Below, piece by piece: positions 17,395 through 25,876 of a DNA stretch of 64,000 bases. Each line of letters begins with the position of its first letter. Position 1 is the first letter of the stretch. The notes beneath the pieces are model-generated. The model worked only from the letters and a program-made list of their open reading frames with translations, made no database searches and was not told the DNA's origin. A program made the translations under genes and the position numbers. Source of the stretch: Paenibacillus chibensis (GTDB taxonomy: Bacteria > Bacillota > Bacilli > Paenibacillales > Paenibacillaceae); contig NZ_BIMK01000009.1 in the NCBI RefSeq assembly GCF_004001045.1, positions 1 through 64,000 of the forward strand, written 5' to 3'.

Positions 17395-18014
17395 ATCATA
17401 AGCTCCTTTATTTGAGAAGAAATTTCTTCGTAATGTTCCTGATTCTCAACAAAATCAACGGCATTTCCGTCAATCGTGATGATGTGCGGCTTGGAGGGGC
17501 TATCCGCTAGCGCTGCCATGGCGGCATCGTAATCTTCGATCAACTGCTGCAGATACCCCTGATCGATCCCTTCCTCGAAAGCCCGTCCCCGTTTGGCAAT
17601 CCGCTTCAGCAGCGTGTTGAGATCTGCCTTAATGTATATAATCAGGTTCGGTTTCGGCAGGTCATCGGTCAGGACATGATAAATTTGCCTGTATTTGTCC
17701 CGCTCGATGCCTTTCAACGTTCTTTCGCTAAAAATCAAATTTTTATAAATGTGGTAGTCCGAAACGACCGGCTTGCCTTTTTCCGTAAATTCGTTCGCCG
17801 TTTCTTTAAGCTGTTTGTACCGATTGCAGAGAAAGAACATTTCCAACTGGAAGCTCCAGTCATCCATGCTCTGATAGAATTTATCGATGAACGGATTCTC
17901 CTCCACAATCTCTTTGACGATCGGCAGCTGCAGTTCGTCCGCTAGCATCGTGGCCAGCGTTGTTTTTCCTGCTCCGATCGGGCCTTCCACGGCAATGAAT
18001 GGCGCATGCTTCAT
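17391..18014 (-). CDS. dgk: Deoxyguanosine kinase
   Basis: Predicted 207-residue deoxynucleoside kinase. The P-loop is GPIGAGKTT at about residues 11-19. FIDKFYQSMDDWSFQLEMFF matches the substrate-binding helix of the family, and SDYHIYKN stands in place of the DRS motif, as in dGK proteins. It is the first gene of the dgk-dck operon. GGGGGAGG lies 13 nt before the ATG, slightly long. An inverted repeat in the leader (18055-18104) may regulate it. Confidence 0.87.
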   Translation of the reverse strand: MKHAPFIAVEGPIGAGKTTLATMLADELQLPIVKEIVEENPFIDKFYQSMDDWSFQLEMFFLCNRYKQLKETANEFTEKGKPVVSDYHIYKNLIFSERTLKGIERDKYRQIYHVLTDDLPKPNLIIYIKADLNTLLKRIAKRGRAFEEGIDQGYLQQLIEDYDAAMAALADSPSKPHIITIDGNAVDFVENQEHYEEISSQIKELMI

Positions 18015-18054
18015 ATGATGCTGATTTCCTCCCCCGGTGCCAACCCAATAAATA

Positions 18055-18104
18055 GAACTAAAGAAAGCGCAGACCCCTGTGAATGCAAGGATAGCTTTAG
18101 TTCG
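18055..18104 (-). repeat. Inverted repeat in the dgk leader
   Basis: GAACTAAAG (18055-18063) and CTTTAGTTC (18096-18104) are a perfect 9-bp inverted repeat around a 32-bp spacer, 41 bp upstream of dgk. In RNA it would form a hairpin. There is no T run, so it is not a simple terminator. The rest of 18105-18261 shows no gene. Confidence 0.55.
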
Positions 18105-18261
18105 TTGTATATCAAAAAACAGACTTTCCTATTGTATCACCTGCACTGTATTTCTCATAGATGCTTTATGAAAAATAGAGTGCACGTCGAGCAGCTCCCG
18201 CAAATGAAAATAGGAACCTGTCACCTATTCAACAGATTCCTGCAATCGTTAACTTTTTTCT

Positions 18262-20583
18262 TCAGAACAGGCTGCCCGCGCTGCGTAACGGATGGTAGAC
18301 TTCTCCCGGTTCCGTCTCAAATTCGCACTTTAGACCTTTCCACATGATTTTACACGTATGGCCCTGATGGGATACAATCCTGCAGTCCATGAGGTCACCC
18401 TGCTTCCATTCCAGATCGACTTCAAAACCGCCCCGGGCTCTCAATCCTTTCACCAACCCGGACCCCCACTCGGCAGGAAGTGCCGGCAGCAATTCCAGGA
18501 CACCGGTATGGCTTTGCAGCAGCATTTCCGCTATGCCAGCCGTGCCTCCAAAGTTCCCGTCGATTTGAAAAGGCGGATGGTTATCCAGCAGATTCGGGAG
18601 CGTGGAATGGGTCAGCAAGCTTACCAGATTGCGATATGCCTGATCCGGTTTTCTCAATCGGCTCCAGAAGTTGATGATCCAAGCCCGGCTCCAGCCCGTA
18701 TGCCCGCCGCCATGCGCAAGACGATACTTCAGGGTCTCTTCTGCCGCAGACATATAATCCGGCGTGGATTCGTATGTATACAGAGCTGCCGGAAACAAGC
18801 CGTATAAATGGGAAATATGCCTGTGGCCGGGTTCGACCTCCTCAACCTCCTCGCACCACTCAAGCAGCCTGCCGTCCGCTCCGATACCGGGCATGGCTAA
18901 ATCGGGCAGCATCCCGGCAATCCGGGCCGTAAACTCATCCTTCAAGCCCAGGGTTTCCGCAGCCTCCAGCACATGGGCGAAAGCTTCGTGGATAATCTGC
19001 TGGTCCATGGCGGGAGCCATACATAAGCCGGTTACTCTTCCGGACGCCGAATAGTACATATTTTCCGGAGAAGTAGAGGGCCCCGATATCCAGCGGCCGG
19101 TTTTAGGGTCCCGGACCAGCCAATCCATGAAAAAGAGCGCCGCTTCCTTCAGAATCGGATAGGCACGCTCTGCAAGAAACGTCTTATCGCCCGTGAACCT
19201 GTAATATTCCATGAAATCACGGACGCACCAGCCCGCTCCCATCGGCCACATGCCATAGCTGATCATGCCAAGCGGAGCCGTAAACAACCAGGCATCCGTC
19301 GTATAATGGGCGACAAAGCCGCGGCAGCCGTATACTTCGGAGGCGGTCTTCTTACCAGGCTCCACAAGCCCCTCCATCAGCTCAAAGTACGGCAAATGGC
19401 ATTCCGAGAGATTGGTAACCTGTGCCGGCCAATAATTCATTTGAAGATTGATGTTCAAATGGTAGTCGCTGTCCCATGGCGCTTCCATGAGCGGGTTCCA
19501 GATGCCCTGCAGGTTGGCCGGCATGCTTCCCGGACGGCTGGACGAGATCAGCAGATACCTCCCGTATTGAAAATACAGCGCGATCAGATCCGCATCCTTG
19601 CCGCCGTTGTTCATGTCGGTTATTCTTTGGTCTGTCGGAAAGGAACGCCGCTTAACCGTCTGGGGATCATCGACCGAGAGCTCTAGCTGGACCCGGCGGA
19701 ATAAACGCCGATGCTCAGCGACGTGATCCTGTTTACTCTGATCATAGGTCTTCCGCATCGCCTGTGCCAGCTCATCCATACATAAAGAAATCAGGTCATG
19801 GCGAAAAGGTTCCATCGGTTGATTAAAATGATAATCGGTGCGTACGGCAAGGTATATGGTCAGGCTATCGGCCCCTGTAATCCGCAGCGCACCGCCGGCA
19901 TGTTGCAGCCTGCCTCCTTCCATCGAGACTTTGAGGACGCCGGCGAATCGGACGCCCGGATGGCTGGTGCCATGCGCAGCTTGCCCCTCAAGAATCAGCA
20001 TGTCCATGCCTCTACCGGAAGTCATGGCGCCTGTCTCCCGCGTCAAGCGGACGGATGTATGGATTTGTCCCGGCAGCTCCGCGGTCCATCTCATGACGAG
20101 AACTTGATCCACGGCACTGACGAACGTTTCGCGCAGATGACGGACGCCTCCCTGAAAGAACGTAACCGTGGCCATCGCCTGATCCAGATCCAGTTCCCGC
20201 CGGTATCCTTCCAGCTCCGCTGGCGCAAATCCTTCGATAGGTTCTAACCATATGTCCCCAAACGGCTGATAACTTCGAGGTCCCGTGTGAGGCGACAACA
20301 CCTTCTCCTGCACAAGCCGCTCCGCCTCTTCTTCCCTGCCGGCAAACATCAACGCCCGCGCTTGTTCCAGGGCATCCCGCGCCCCCGGCTGATGCATGGG
20401 CACGGGCGGCCCTGCCCAGATGGATTCTTCATTGACCTGGATCCGCTCCACCGGCAGATCCCCGAAGACCATCGCACCTATTCTTCCGTTCCCGATCGGC
20501 AGCGCCCGGTTCCAGCCGGAATGCTCAGACGGCTCCGCGAGCGTTGAGGGCTTGTCATACCATAGCTTCAAGTTCTCTCTCAT
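18262..20583 (-). CDS. Glycoside hydrolase family 95 (alpha-L-fucosidase/galactosidase)
   Basis: Predicted 773-residue glycosidase; GH95 enzymes remove terminal alpha-1,2-L-fucose or L-galactose by inversion. The ATG at 20583 follows GGTGGAG. The N-terminal domain has [16 protein letters not shown]. The catalytic barrel has [27 protein letters not shown] (the Asn pair), [26 protein letters not shown] and [15 protein letters not shown] (general-acid/base region). No signal peptide is seen, so it probably acts inside the cell on imported oligosaccharides. It stands alone between two terminators or gaps. Confidence 0.9.
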   Translation of the reverse strand: MRENLKLWYDKPSTLAEPSEHSGWNRALPIGNGRIGAMVFGDLPVERIQVNEESIWAGPPVPMHQPGARDALEQARALMFAGREEEAERLVQEKVLSPHTGPRSYQPFGDIWLEPIEGFAPAELEGYRRELDLDQAMATVTFFQGGVRHLRETFVSAVDQVLVMRWTAELPGQIHTSVRLTRETGAMTSGRGMDMLILEGQAAHGTSHPGVRFAGVLKVSMEGGRLQHAGGALRITGADSLTIYLAVRTDYHFNQPMEPFRHDLISLCMDELAQAMRKTYDQSKQDHVAEHRRLFRRVQLELSVDDPQTVKRRSFPTDQRITDMNNGGKDADLIALYFQYGRYLLISSSRPGSMPANLQGIWNPLMEAPWDSDYHLNINLQMNYWPAQVTNLSECHLPYFELMEGLVEPGKKTASEVYGCRGFVAHYTTDAWLFTAPLGMISYGMWPMGAGWCVRDFMEYYRFTGDKTFLAERAYPILKEAALFFMDWLVRDPKTGRWISGPSTSPENMYYSASGRVTGLCMAPAMDQQIIHEAFAHVLEAAETLGLKDEFTARIAGMLPDLAMPGIGADGRLLEWCEEVEEVEPGHRHISHLYGLFPAALYTYESTPDYMSAAEETLKYRLAHGGGHTGWSRAWIINFWSRLRKPDQAYRNLVSLLTHSTLPNLLDNHPPFQIDGNFGGTAGIAEMLLQSHTGVLELLPALPAEWGSGLVKGLRARGGFEVDLEWKQGDLMDCRIVSHQGHTCKIMWKGLKCEFETEPGEVYHPLRSAGSLF

Positions 20584-20672
20584 TATCAACTCCACCTTTT
20601 GATATCAGATCGTTCCTATTGGATCGCTGTCGTTGTACATGGTCACACGTATTCTGGTTCCATGCGTATACC

Positions 20673-20702
20673 AAAAACTCCTTCCCGTACGGGAAGGAGT
20701 TT
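20673..20702 (-). terminator. Terminator of the FHA regulator gene
   Basis: AAACTCCTTCCC (20675-20686) pairs with GGGAAGGAGTTT (20691-20702) around a GTAC loop. The A run at 20673-20677 gives Ts on the minus strand. Confidence 0.8.
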
Positions 20703-20773
20703 GGACTAGACGTGATAGCACTGCCCGCAGTTCTAAGCCATTTTTGCATTTGCTTGACTGGAGGTCCGCCAAA

Positions 20774-21553
20774 TCATGCCTGCTTGCTTGTTTCGGGGTG
20801 GTTCATGTCTCGTTTCATATATACGCCTTTTTTATAAACGGATTTAATCGAGAAGGATGCTCCAAGCTTTTTGTTCGTCCGGTAAATAAGCGAATTTACT
20901 TCGTCGATGCCGACAAGATCGGCCTCTCCGCTGCACCGCTCCGGCCAAACCAACTGCATGATCTCCTCTTTGGTCACGAAATGATCGAGCCGGTCGTGAA
21001 GCAGCTTGAACAGCAGATATTCCTTTTTGGACAACGTGATGCTCTCGCTGCCTACCTGAACGCTTTGAAGATAATCATTCAGCCGCACTTCCCGCTCCAG
21101 CAAATCCGAAATCAGGTATTCCCGCGTATCTTCCAGATCGCTGCTTACGTCCACCTGCAGTCCGACCAAACCATTGACAAGCGTCAGGCTGTCCTCGGCC
21201 GACAGGAGCGTCTTCTGAAAGGGGTTCAGGCGCTGTCCATTGATTTCGGTGCCGTTCTTGCTCCCCAAATCCTCGACATAAACATCGTTGTGCATGCGAT
21301 GAAAGCGGCAGTGCAGTTTGGATACAAGCTGATTGTAGATCGGCAGAAGCGTGTGATTCATCCCTGTATGCCTGCCGACGGTGACGCTTTTTCCCTGCTC
21401 CAGATATTGAAATGAACCATGACCCTTCTGACCGGCTGTATCAACCATGATCTTTATGATATCCGGCATGACGAATCTCTCACTTTCTTCATGAACATTC
21501 AAGAGAATCTGATGACTGAATCGATCAATAATGATAATTTCATCAGATTTCAT
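20774..21553 (-). CDS. FHA domain-winged helix regulator
   Basis: Predicted 259-residue protein joining an N-terminal forkhead-associated domain to a C-terminal OmpR/SARP-type winged helix. The FHA core (about 58-112) has VTVGRHTGMNH, VSKLHCRFHR and DLGSKNGTEINGQRL, the residues that bind phosphothreonine. The winged helix (about 165-250) has SKKEYLLFKLLHDR and SVYKKGVYMKRD. There is no receiver or kinase domain, so input probably comes from a Ser/Thr kinase. An alternative start at Met29 (21469) has a weaker ribosome site. It is divergent from the MecA_N gene. Confidence 0.83.
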   Translation of the reverse strand: MKSDEIIIIDRFSHQILLNVHEESERFVMPDIIKIMVDTAGQKGHGSFQYLEQGKSVTVGRHTGMNHTLLPIYNQLVSKLHCRFHRMHNDVYVEDLGSKNGTEINGQRLNPFQKTLLSAEDSLTLVNGLVGLQVDVSSDLEDTREYLISDLLEREVRLNDYLQSVQVGSESITLSKKEYLLFKLLHDRLDHFVTKEEIMQLVWPERCSGEADLVGIDEVNSLIYRTNKKLGASFSIKSVYKKGVYMKRDMNHPETSKQA

Positions 21554-21560
21554 CCATTGT

Positions 21561-21597
21561 TTGCTCCATTGGTAAATTTTATAGTTACATGGAGCAA
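21561..21597. promoter_or_regulatory. Inverted repeat in the FHA/MecA_N divergent region
   Basis: TTGCTCCAT (21561-21569) and ATGGAGCAA (21589-21597) are perfect 9-bp arms separated by 19 bp. They sit just upstream of the FHA-winged-helix start, and one arm overlaps its ribosome site region. A candidate autoregulatory operator or mRNA hairpin. Confidence 0.5.
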
Positions 21598-21661
21598 TGG
21601 TTTGTTCTCTGCAATTATATTAACAGCTTGTGAATTATTTTTCAAAAGTGAGGTTGTCGAA

Positions 21662-22123
21662 ATGAAGACAAAACAAATCGTCATGTACGGTTTGCTCTCC
21701 TTTTTGGCCGCGTCGGTGCTAGCTTTATATGTGTACTTTTTCGGCCAATTGAAGGATCATACACCGAATGAAACGGTACAATCCTATATAGTCAGTTTGC
21801 AAAACCGGAATTTTGATGAGCTTTATAACCTGATGTCCAAAGAATCATTGGAGCAATCGGGATTAACACGCGACCAATTCATCCAGAAATATACTGCTGT
21901 CTTCGAAAGGATGGGTGTACAAAACATCGAAGTCACAGCCGGCATGCCGCTCAAATCGATGGATACACCTGACTATACGCTGGATTATTCGGCCATCATT
22001 CGAACCCAAAGCGGTGAAATTTACGAGAGTTATCAACTGTGTCTGATCCAGGATAAATATGATAAAGGCCATCCCTGGAAAATCCAATGGAAACCCTCGC
22101 TCATTCTTCCGGACGATCTATAA
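21662..22123 (+). CDS. Orphan MecA_N (NTF2-like) domain protein
   Basis: Predicted 153-residue protein. The ATG at 21662 has GAGG at 8-nt spacing; an open frame extends upstream to 21419 but lies opposite the FHA gene. One membrane helix (about 5-27) is followed by an NTF2-like domain with the marks of PBP2a-type N-termini (PF05223): FDELYNLMSKESLEQSG, a TLDYSAIIRT strand and the ending WKIQWKPSLILPDDL. In penicillin-binding proteins this is followed by dimerisation and transpeptidase domains. Here it stops, and no downstream remnant is seen. Function unknown. Confidence 0.75.
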   Translation: MKTKQIVMYGLLSFLAASVLALYVYFFGQLKDHTPNETVQSYIVSLQNRNFDELYNLMSKESLEQSGLTRDQFIQKYTAVFERMGVQNIEVTAGMPLKSMDTPDYTLDYSAIIRTQSGEIYESYQLCLIQDKYDKGHPWKIQWKPSLILPDDL

Positions 22124-22175
22124 GACGATATGCAAACGCAGAAAATCATCAGAACGCGTGAATAAGGTGAATATT

Positions 22176-22259
22176 TTGACGGAATATATAAAGTGATTGT
22201 ATATTTTGTTGTACTTTTATGCCAAAAAAGCAACCAATGCACCGATTTTCTGGTATAAT
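22176..22259 (+). promoter_or_regulatory. Tandem promoters of pdxK
   Basis: The upstream site has TTGACG (22176-22181) and TATATT (22200-22205) at 18-bp spacing. The downstream site has an extended -10, TGGTATAAT (22251-22259), with no clear -35. Both point to SigA-type transcription of pdxK. Confidence 0.6.
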
Positions 22260-22310
22260 CAACTCGGTTTGAACGTTACATAATTCATTGCAGGAAAAGA
22301 GGAATCAACC

Positions 22311-23123
22311 GTGTCCAATATTGTTAAAACATTAACTATTGCCGGCAGCGACTCCAGCGGTGGCGCAGGCATTCAAGCCGATCTCAAAACCTTTGAAGAA
22401 TACGGCACTTATGGCTTCAGCGCTTTGACCACCATCGTGACCATGGATCCGGATAACGGATGGCATCATAACGTGTATCCGGTTGAAGCCGCTCTGGTCG
22501 CCGAGCAGCTCAAAACCGTTTTTGCCGGCGGTCCTGTCGATGCGATGAAAACCGGCATGCTTGGCAGCGTGGAGATCGTCCGCGTCGCGGAACAGGCAAT
22601 CAAGAACAATCACCAGTCCAATGTCGTTATCGACCCTGTGATGGTGTGCAAGGGCGAAGACGAAGTTCTGAATCCGGAGAGCGCCGAAGCGATCCGCGAT
22701 CTGCTCCTTCCGCTTGCAACGGTGGTAACGCCTAATCTGTTTGAAGCCGGTGTTCTTTCCGGTCTCGGCAAGCTGACTTCTATCGAGGACATGAAAAATG
22801 CAGCCCGCAAAATTCATGAGCTCGGAGCCAAAAATGTGGTCGTAAAAGGCGGCAAAGCCTTGGACGGCGAAAAAGCAATCGACGTCTTCTTTGACGGATC
22901 AGACTTCACCGTCCTGGAATCGGATAAAATCGAGCCTGCCCATAACCATGGCGCTGGCTGCACCTTTGCGGCAGCCATCACTGGCGGTTTGGCGAACGGC
23001 CTGCCGGTTCATGAAGCGGTCGCGAAAGCGAAGGACTTCGTGTCGGCAGCCATTCGCAGCGGCTATCAATTCAATGAATACGTTGGCCCCGTGTTCCACG
23101 GCGGCTATCGTTTGAATCGCTAA
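22311..23123 (+). CDS. pdxK: Pyridoxal/pyridoxine/hydroxymethylpyrimidine kinase
   Basis: Predicted 270-residue ribokinase-fold kinase of the ThiD/PdxK2 branch. It makes pyridoxal phosphate by salvage, and some relatives also phosphorylate HMP for thiamine. GSDSSGGAGIQADLKTF forms the substrate loop, and HNHGAGCTFAAAI is the anion hole with the base-like Cys of B. subtilis PdxK rather than Asp of classic pyridoxal kinases. The GTG start has GAGG 8 nt upstream. It is a single gene between its own promoters and a strong terminator, with no thiamine genes nearby, which favours vitamin B6 salvage. Confidence 0.85.
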   Translation: MSNIVKTLTIAGSDSSGGAGIQADLKTFEEYGTYGFSALTTIVTMDPDNGWHHNVYPVEAALVAEQLKTVFAGGPVDAMKTGMLGSVEIVRVAEQAIKNNHQSNVVIDPVMVCKGEDEVLNPESAEAIRDLLLPLATVVTPNLFEAGVLSGLGKLTSIEDMKNAARKIHELGAKNVVVKGGKALDGEKAIDVFFDGSDFTVLESDKIEPAHNHGAGCTFAAAITGGLANGLPVHEAVAKAKDFVSAAIRSGYQFNEYVGPVFHGGYRLNR

Positions 23124-23144
23124 GCGATCAGGGCATGGATTAAG

Positions 23145-23177
23145 AAAAAGCCTCCTTCTTCTCGAAGGAGGCTTTTT
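23145..23177 (+). terminator. Bidirectional terminator after pdxK
   Basis: AAAAAGCCTCCTTC (23145-23158) pairs perfectly with GAAGGAGGCTTTTT (23164-23177). Both strands end in a T run, so it also serves the converging padR-HAAS operon. Confidence 0.93.
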
Positions 23178-23247
23178 CCAATTTAAATTAGATGCCTGAT
23201 GGCTAAATGACGGATCTTTTGAGTAAAAAGAATTCATGCTGCTATTT

Positions 23248-23816
23248 CTAATATCCCGCCGATTGGCTGCCGGGCAGTGAACGACTGTAACGTTCGGACA
23301 AGAACGCGAGGTATTTCTTTAATCCTACCCAGCTAAACCAGGCGATCCCGCCGATAATGGCTCCCAAGACAAGAGCAAAGATCATGCTGTATTGTGTGGG
23401 TACCTCCATCCCGGGTCCAATCGACATATTGATCCAAGAAGCTCCGAACGTGCGGAGAATACCTGCGAGGATGGTTAAAATGGTGCAAAAACCGAATCCG
23501 TATGCTAACGTTGCCAGCACGGGAATCACCATCACGCTGAGCAGTCCCGTCGTGCAGTAGAAGCCGATGATGTTTAGGACATCCTTAAACGACTTCACGT
23601 TTTTCAACCCGCCCATATGCTCGCTCCGGTATGCCTTGGCTAACTTTCGCGGGTCTCCGAGACGGGATAAAATAACGGACTCCGGCTGCCCGTTCGCTAT
23701 GCCCTCGGCAATGTGGCTTTGAATCTCCATTACTCGTCCATCCTTTCTTCGTCAGGCAGCTTCTCCAAGTACCGGTTTAACTTTTCCAGGTACGCACTCC
23801 CCATTGCACTCATCAT
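23248..23816 (-). pseudogene. HAAS/DUF1700 membrane protein gene, split by a one-base frameshift
   Basis: HAAS-domain anti-regulator partners of PadR proteins normally begin with a helical domain and continue into membrane helices. Here the ATG at 23816 overlaps the padR stop codon (ATGA) and encodes 28 residues, including YLEKLNRYLEKLPDEERMDE, then hits TAA at 23730-23732. A second frame opens at that same base (TAATG) and runs 160 residues to 23248, with MEIQSHIAEGIANGQPESV, the rest of the HAAS domain, and three membrane helices. One missing base (GAGGTAATG to GAGTAATG) would explain it. It could be a real mutation, a sequencing error, or a coupled two-ORF arrangement. Confidence 0.75.
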
Positions 23817-24157
23817 GAATTTTCTCCTCCCAACCATTGTATATGCCCGACAGCGCTGCTGATTTTATTCCATTCCACCGACATCTGCTCCGTCAATTCG
23901 CGTCCGGAAGCTGTCAGGCTGTAATATTTCCGCGGCGGTCCGGATTCGGATTCTTTCCAATAGGATTCAATATATTGATCCTTGAGAAGTCTGCGCAGCA
24001 GCGGATATAATGTCCCTTCCGTGATGGCCAGCGGTTCCCACTGGTCAAGCAAAGTTACAAGCTCATAACCGTATCGGGGTTCCCGTCCTATGAGCTGCAG
24101 GATGCAATATTCCAATATGCCTCGGCGAACTTGAGAAGTCCATTCCGACATTTCCAT
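23813..24157 (-). CDS. PadR-family transcriptional regulator
   Basis: Predicted 114-residue winged-helix repressor: RRGILEYCILQLIGREPRYGYEL, then ITEGTLYPLLRRLLKDQYI as recognition helix and wing, and a short C-terminal dimer helix. The ATG at 24157 is chosen because the upstream ATG at 24184 lies inside the -10 box of its own promoter. It is the first gene of a padR-HAAS operon, a common pair in which the membrane protein is the regulated target. A large inverted repeat over the promoter implies autorepression. Confidence 0.88.
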   Translation of the reverse strand: MEMSEWTSQVRRGILEYCILQLIGREPRYGYELVTLLDQWEPLAITEGTLYPLLRRLLKDQYIESYWKESESGPPRKYYSLTASGRELTEQMSVEWNKISSAVGHIQWLGGENS

Positions 24158-24182
24158 ACAGTCGTCCGCTCCCTTCGATACC

Positions 24183-24226
24183 ATAATATCACCTAGTACT
24201 GTGCTTTACAAGGTACTAGGCGATAT
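24183..24226 (-). promoter_or_regulatory. padR promoter covered by a 14-bp inverted repeat operator
   Basis: On the minus strand TTGTAA (24206-24211) and TATTAT (24183-24188) are 17 bp apart. Over them lies an inverted repeat: 24186-24199 with 24213-24226, arms of 14 bp with one mismatch, core CCTAGTAC...GTACTAGG. This layout is expected for PadR autoregulation. Confidence 0.78.
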
Positions 24227-24253
24227 ATATCCTCATAATTTTCAAACCACACT

Positions 24254-24283
24254 AAAAATCCCGACTGCGGGTGCAGTCGGGAT
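24254..24283 (-). terminator. Terminator of the NAD salvage operon
   Basis: ATCCCGACTGC (24258-24268) pairs with GCAGTCGGGAT (24273-24283). The A run at 24254-24258 gives five Ts on the minus strand, 14 bp after nadE. Confidence 0.92.
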
Positions 24284-24296
24284 ACGTTCATGCAAG

Positions 24297-25115
24297 CTAT
24301 TTCCACCACTCGTCAAATGGCGTAACAGGAAGTTCACGCTTGTGCCGGGAGTTTTGATAGCGTTGTTCAATCTTCGCTTTCTCTTCTGGTGCCACTTCCT
24401 TACCGGCAAGGTATTCATCGATCACTTCGTACTTCATGCCAAGCTCTGTTTCGTCGGCCTGCTGCGGCTTATTGTCCAGCAGATCCGCTGTCGGCACTTT
24501 CAAATACAACCGTTCCTTCGCGGCCAGTGCTTTCAGCAGCTCTCGTCCTTGTCCCTTCGTGAGTCCGGTAAGCGGTATAACGTCGGCACCGCCGTCGCCA
24601 AATTTGGTGAAAAAGCCGGTGATCGCTTCAGCCGCATGATCGGTGCCGACAACGAGACACTGGCGTTCTCCGGCAATGGCATATTGGGCGATCATCCGCA
24701 TTCTCGCTTTCACGTTCCCCTTATGGTAATCGGGAATCTCCGCTCCCGTCGATTCCAGGTAAGTCCCGGTAAACGCATTGACCGAATTCTCAATATTAAA
24801 GGTAAAGGATTGATCCGGCTGAATGAAGGTCAAAGCTTCCTGCGCATCGTCTTCATCCTTCTGGATGCCGAACGGCAGGCGTACAGCATAGAAGAACGCC
24901 TCATATCCCTCCGCGCGAAGCTCCTCTGCCGCAAGCTGGCACAAGCGACCCGCGAGCGTGGAATCCTGCCCGCCGCTGATGCCGAGCACATATCCTTTCG
25001 CTCCGGCTTTTTTACAATAAGCCTTCAAGAAATCAATCCGGCTGCGAATTTCCGCCTGGGGATCGATCACCGGCTTCACATGCAAGTCTTTCATCGTTTG
25101 TTCCTGTGTGTTCAT
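24297..25115 (-). CDS. nadE: NH3-dependent NAD synthetase
   Basis: Predicted 272-residue enzyme, the same length as B. subtilis NadE. It amidates nicotinic acid adenine dinucleotide to NAD with ATP and ammonia. The PP-loop is [35 protein letters not shown] is the family substrate region, split here by the usual flexible loop, and PLTGLTKGQ follows. No glutaminase domain is present, hence ammonia-dependent. The ATG at 25115 follows AAGGAG. It is the last gene of the NAD salvage operon, 16 bp after the NadD-like gene. Confidence 0.93.
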   Translation of the reverse strand: MNTQEQTMKDLHVKPVIDPQAEIRSRIDFLKAYCKKAGAKGYVLGISGGQDSTLAGRLCQLAAEELRAEGYEAFFYAVRLPFGIQKDEDDAQEALTFIQPDQSFTFNIENSVNAFTGTYLESTGAEIPDYHKGNVKARMRMIAQYAIAGERQCLVVGTDHAAEAITGFFTKFGDGGADVIPLTGLTKGQGRELLKALAAKERLYLKVPTADLLDNKPQQADETELGMKYEVIDEYLAGKEVAPEEKAKIEQRYQNSRHKRELPVTPFDEWWK

Positions 25116-25131
25116 ATCGGGTCTCTCCTTG

Positions 25132-25746
25132 TCATTCATATAGTTGATGGGCTTTGATATAGTCGTAGCAGCGATCTGGAACGAGATAACGGGGCTCCCC
25201 GCCCATTTTGAACTCATCACGGATGTAGCTTGAACTGATCTCCATCGCCAGACCTTTATCGATCAGGTGAAACGTATGGCCATCATCCGCGTTCCGCAAT
25301 ATCGGGGACTTGCTGATGGCAGACAGCATGTTGATCCCATTCCGGGCCATCACGATGAACTTGTTTTCCTTGATCAGCTCTTCGGATTTTTTCCATTTGC
25401 CTTCGCCGATATCCAGCAGTAAATCGGCTCCCATGATAAAGTAAATCTCATCTTCCGGAAATTGCTTTTTGAAATGCTTCAGCGTCAGATACGTGGCAAT
25501 TTCCCAGCCGGCCTGCTTCATTTCATAGTCATTGGCGACGAATTTATCATTGCCCTGAATCGCCAATTCAATCATGTTCCAGCGATGCTCATCACGGATG
25601 TGCAGCGTCTTGTCGGGCCTTTTGCTTGAACAGGGCAAGAAAATCACCTGATCCAGCTTGCAGCGATGTGCTACCGTGCTGGCCGTCCAAAGATGAACGT
25701 TCGTGATGGGATCAAAGGATGAGCCATATATTCCGATTTTAGCCAT
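25132..25746 (-). CDS. NadD-like nicotinate-nucleotide adenylyltransferase, variant motif
   Basis: Predicted 204-residue nucleotidyltransferase. The N-terminal motif reads [17 protein letters not shown], where typical NadD has GGTFDPPHxGHL; the first His is replaced by Thr, and Gly-His by Val-His. The C-terminal motif SSSYIRDEF matches the ISSTxIR signature. It probably converts nicotinate mononucleotide and ATP to the dinucleotide that NadE uses. The start is certain (AAGGAGG). Its place between pncA and nadE supports the role. It may be a second NadD beside a housekeeping copy elsewhere (inference). Confidence 0.78.
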   Translation of the reverse strand: MAKIGIYGSSFDPITNVHLWTASTVAHRCKLDQVIFLPCSSKRPDKTLHIRDEHRWNMIELAIQGNDKFVANDYEMKQAGWEIATYLTLKHFKKQFPEDEIYFIMGADLLLDIGEGKWKKSEELIKENKFIVMARNGINMLSAISKSPILRNADDGHTFHLIDKGLAMEISSSYIRDEFKMGGEPRYLVPDRCYDYIKAHQLYE

Positions 25747-25876
25747 ATAGACCTCCTTTTGCTTCATTCCGCCTTCGCTTGCCAACGAGCCTCTTAAGTT
25801 AATAAGCCAGATGTCCATATTCCAAACGAATACCTTTAGGTTTATCCGTTCAGTAAATTCTCAGACTCGCTATCTC

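Noticed and set aside
21419..21661. N-terminal extension of the MecA_N protein by about 80 residues
   Set aside because: It lies opposite the FHA gene start and lacks a ribosome site; the ATG at 21662 gives a normal membrane helix.
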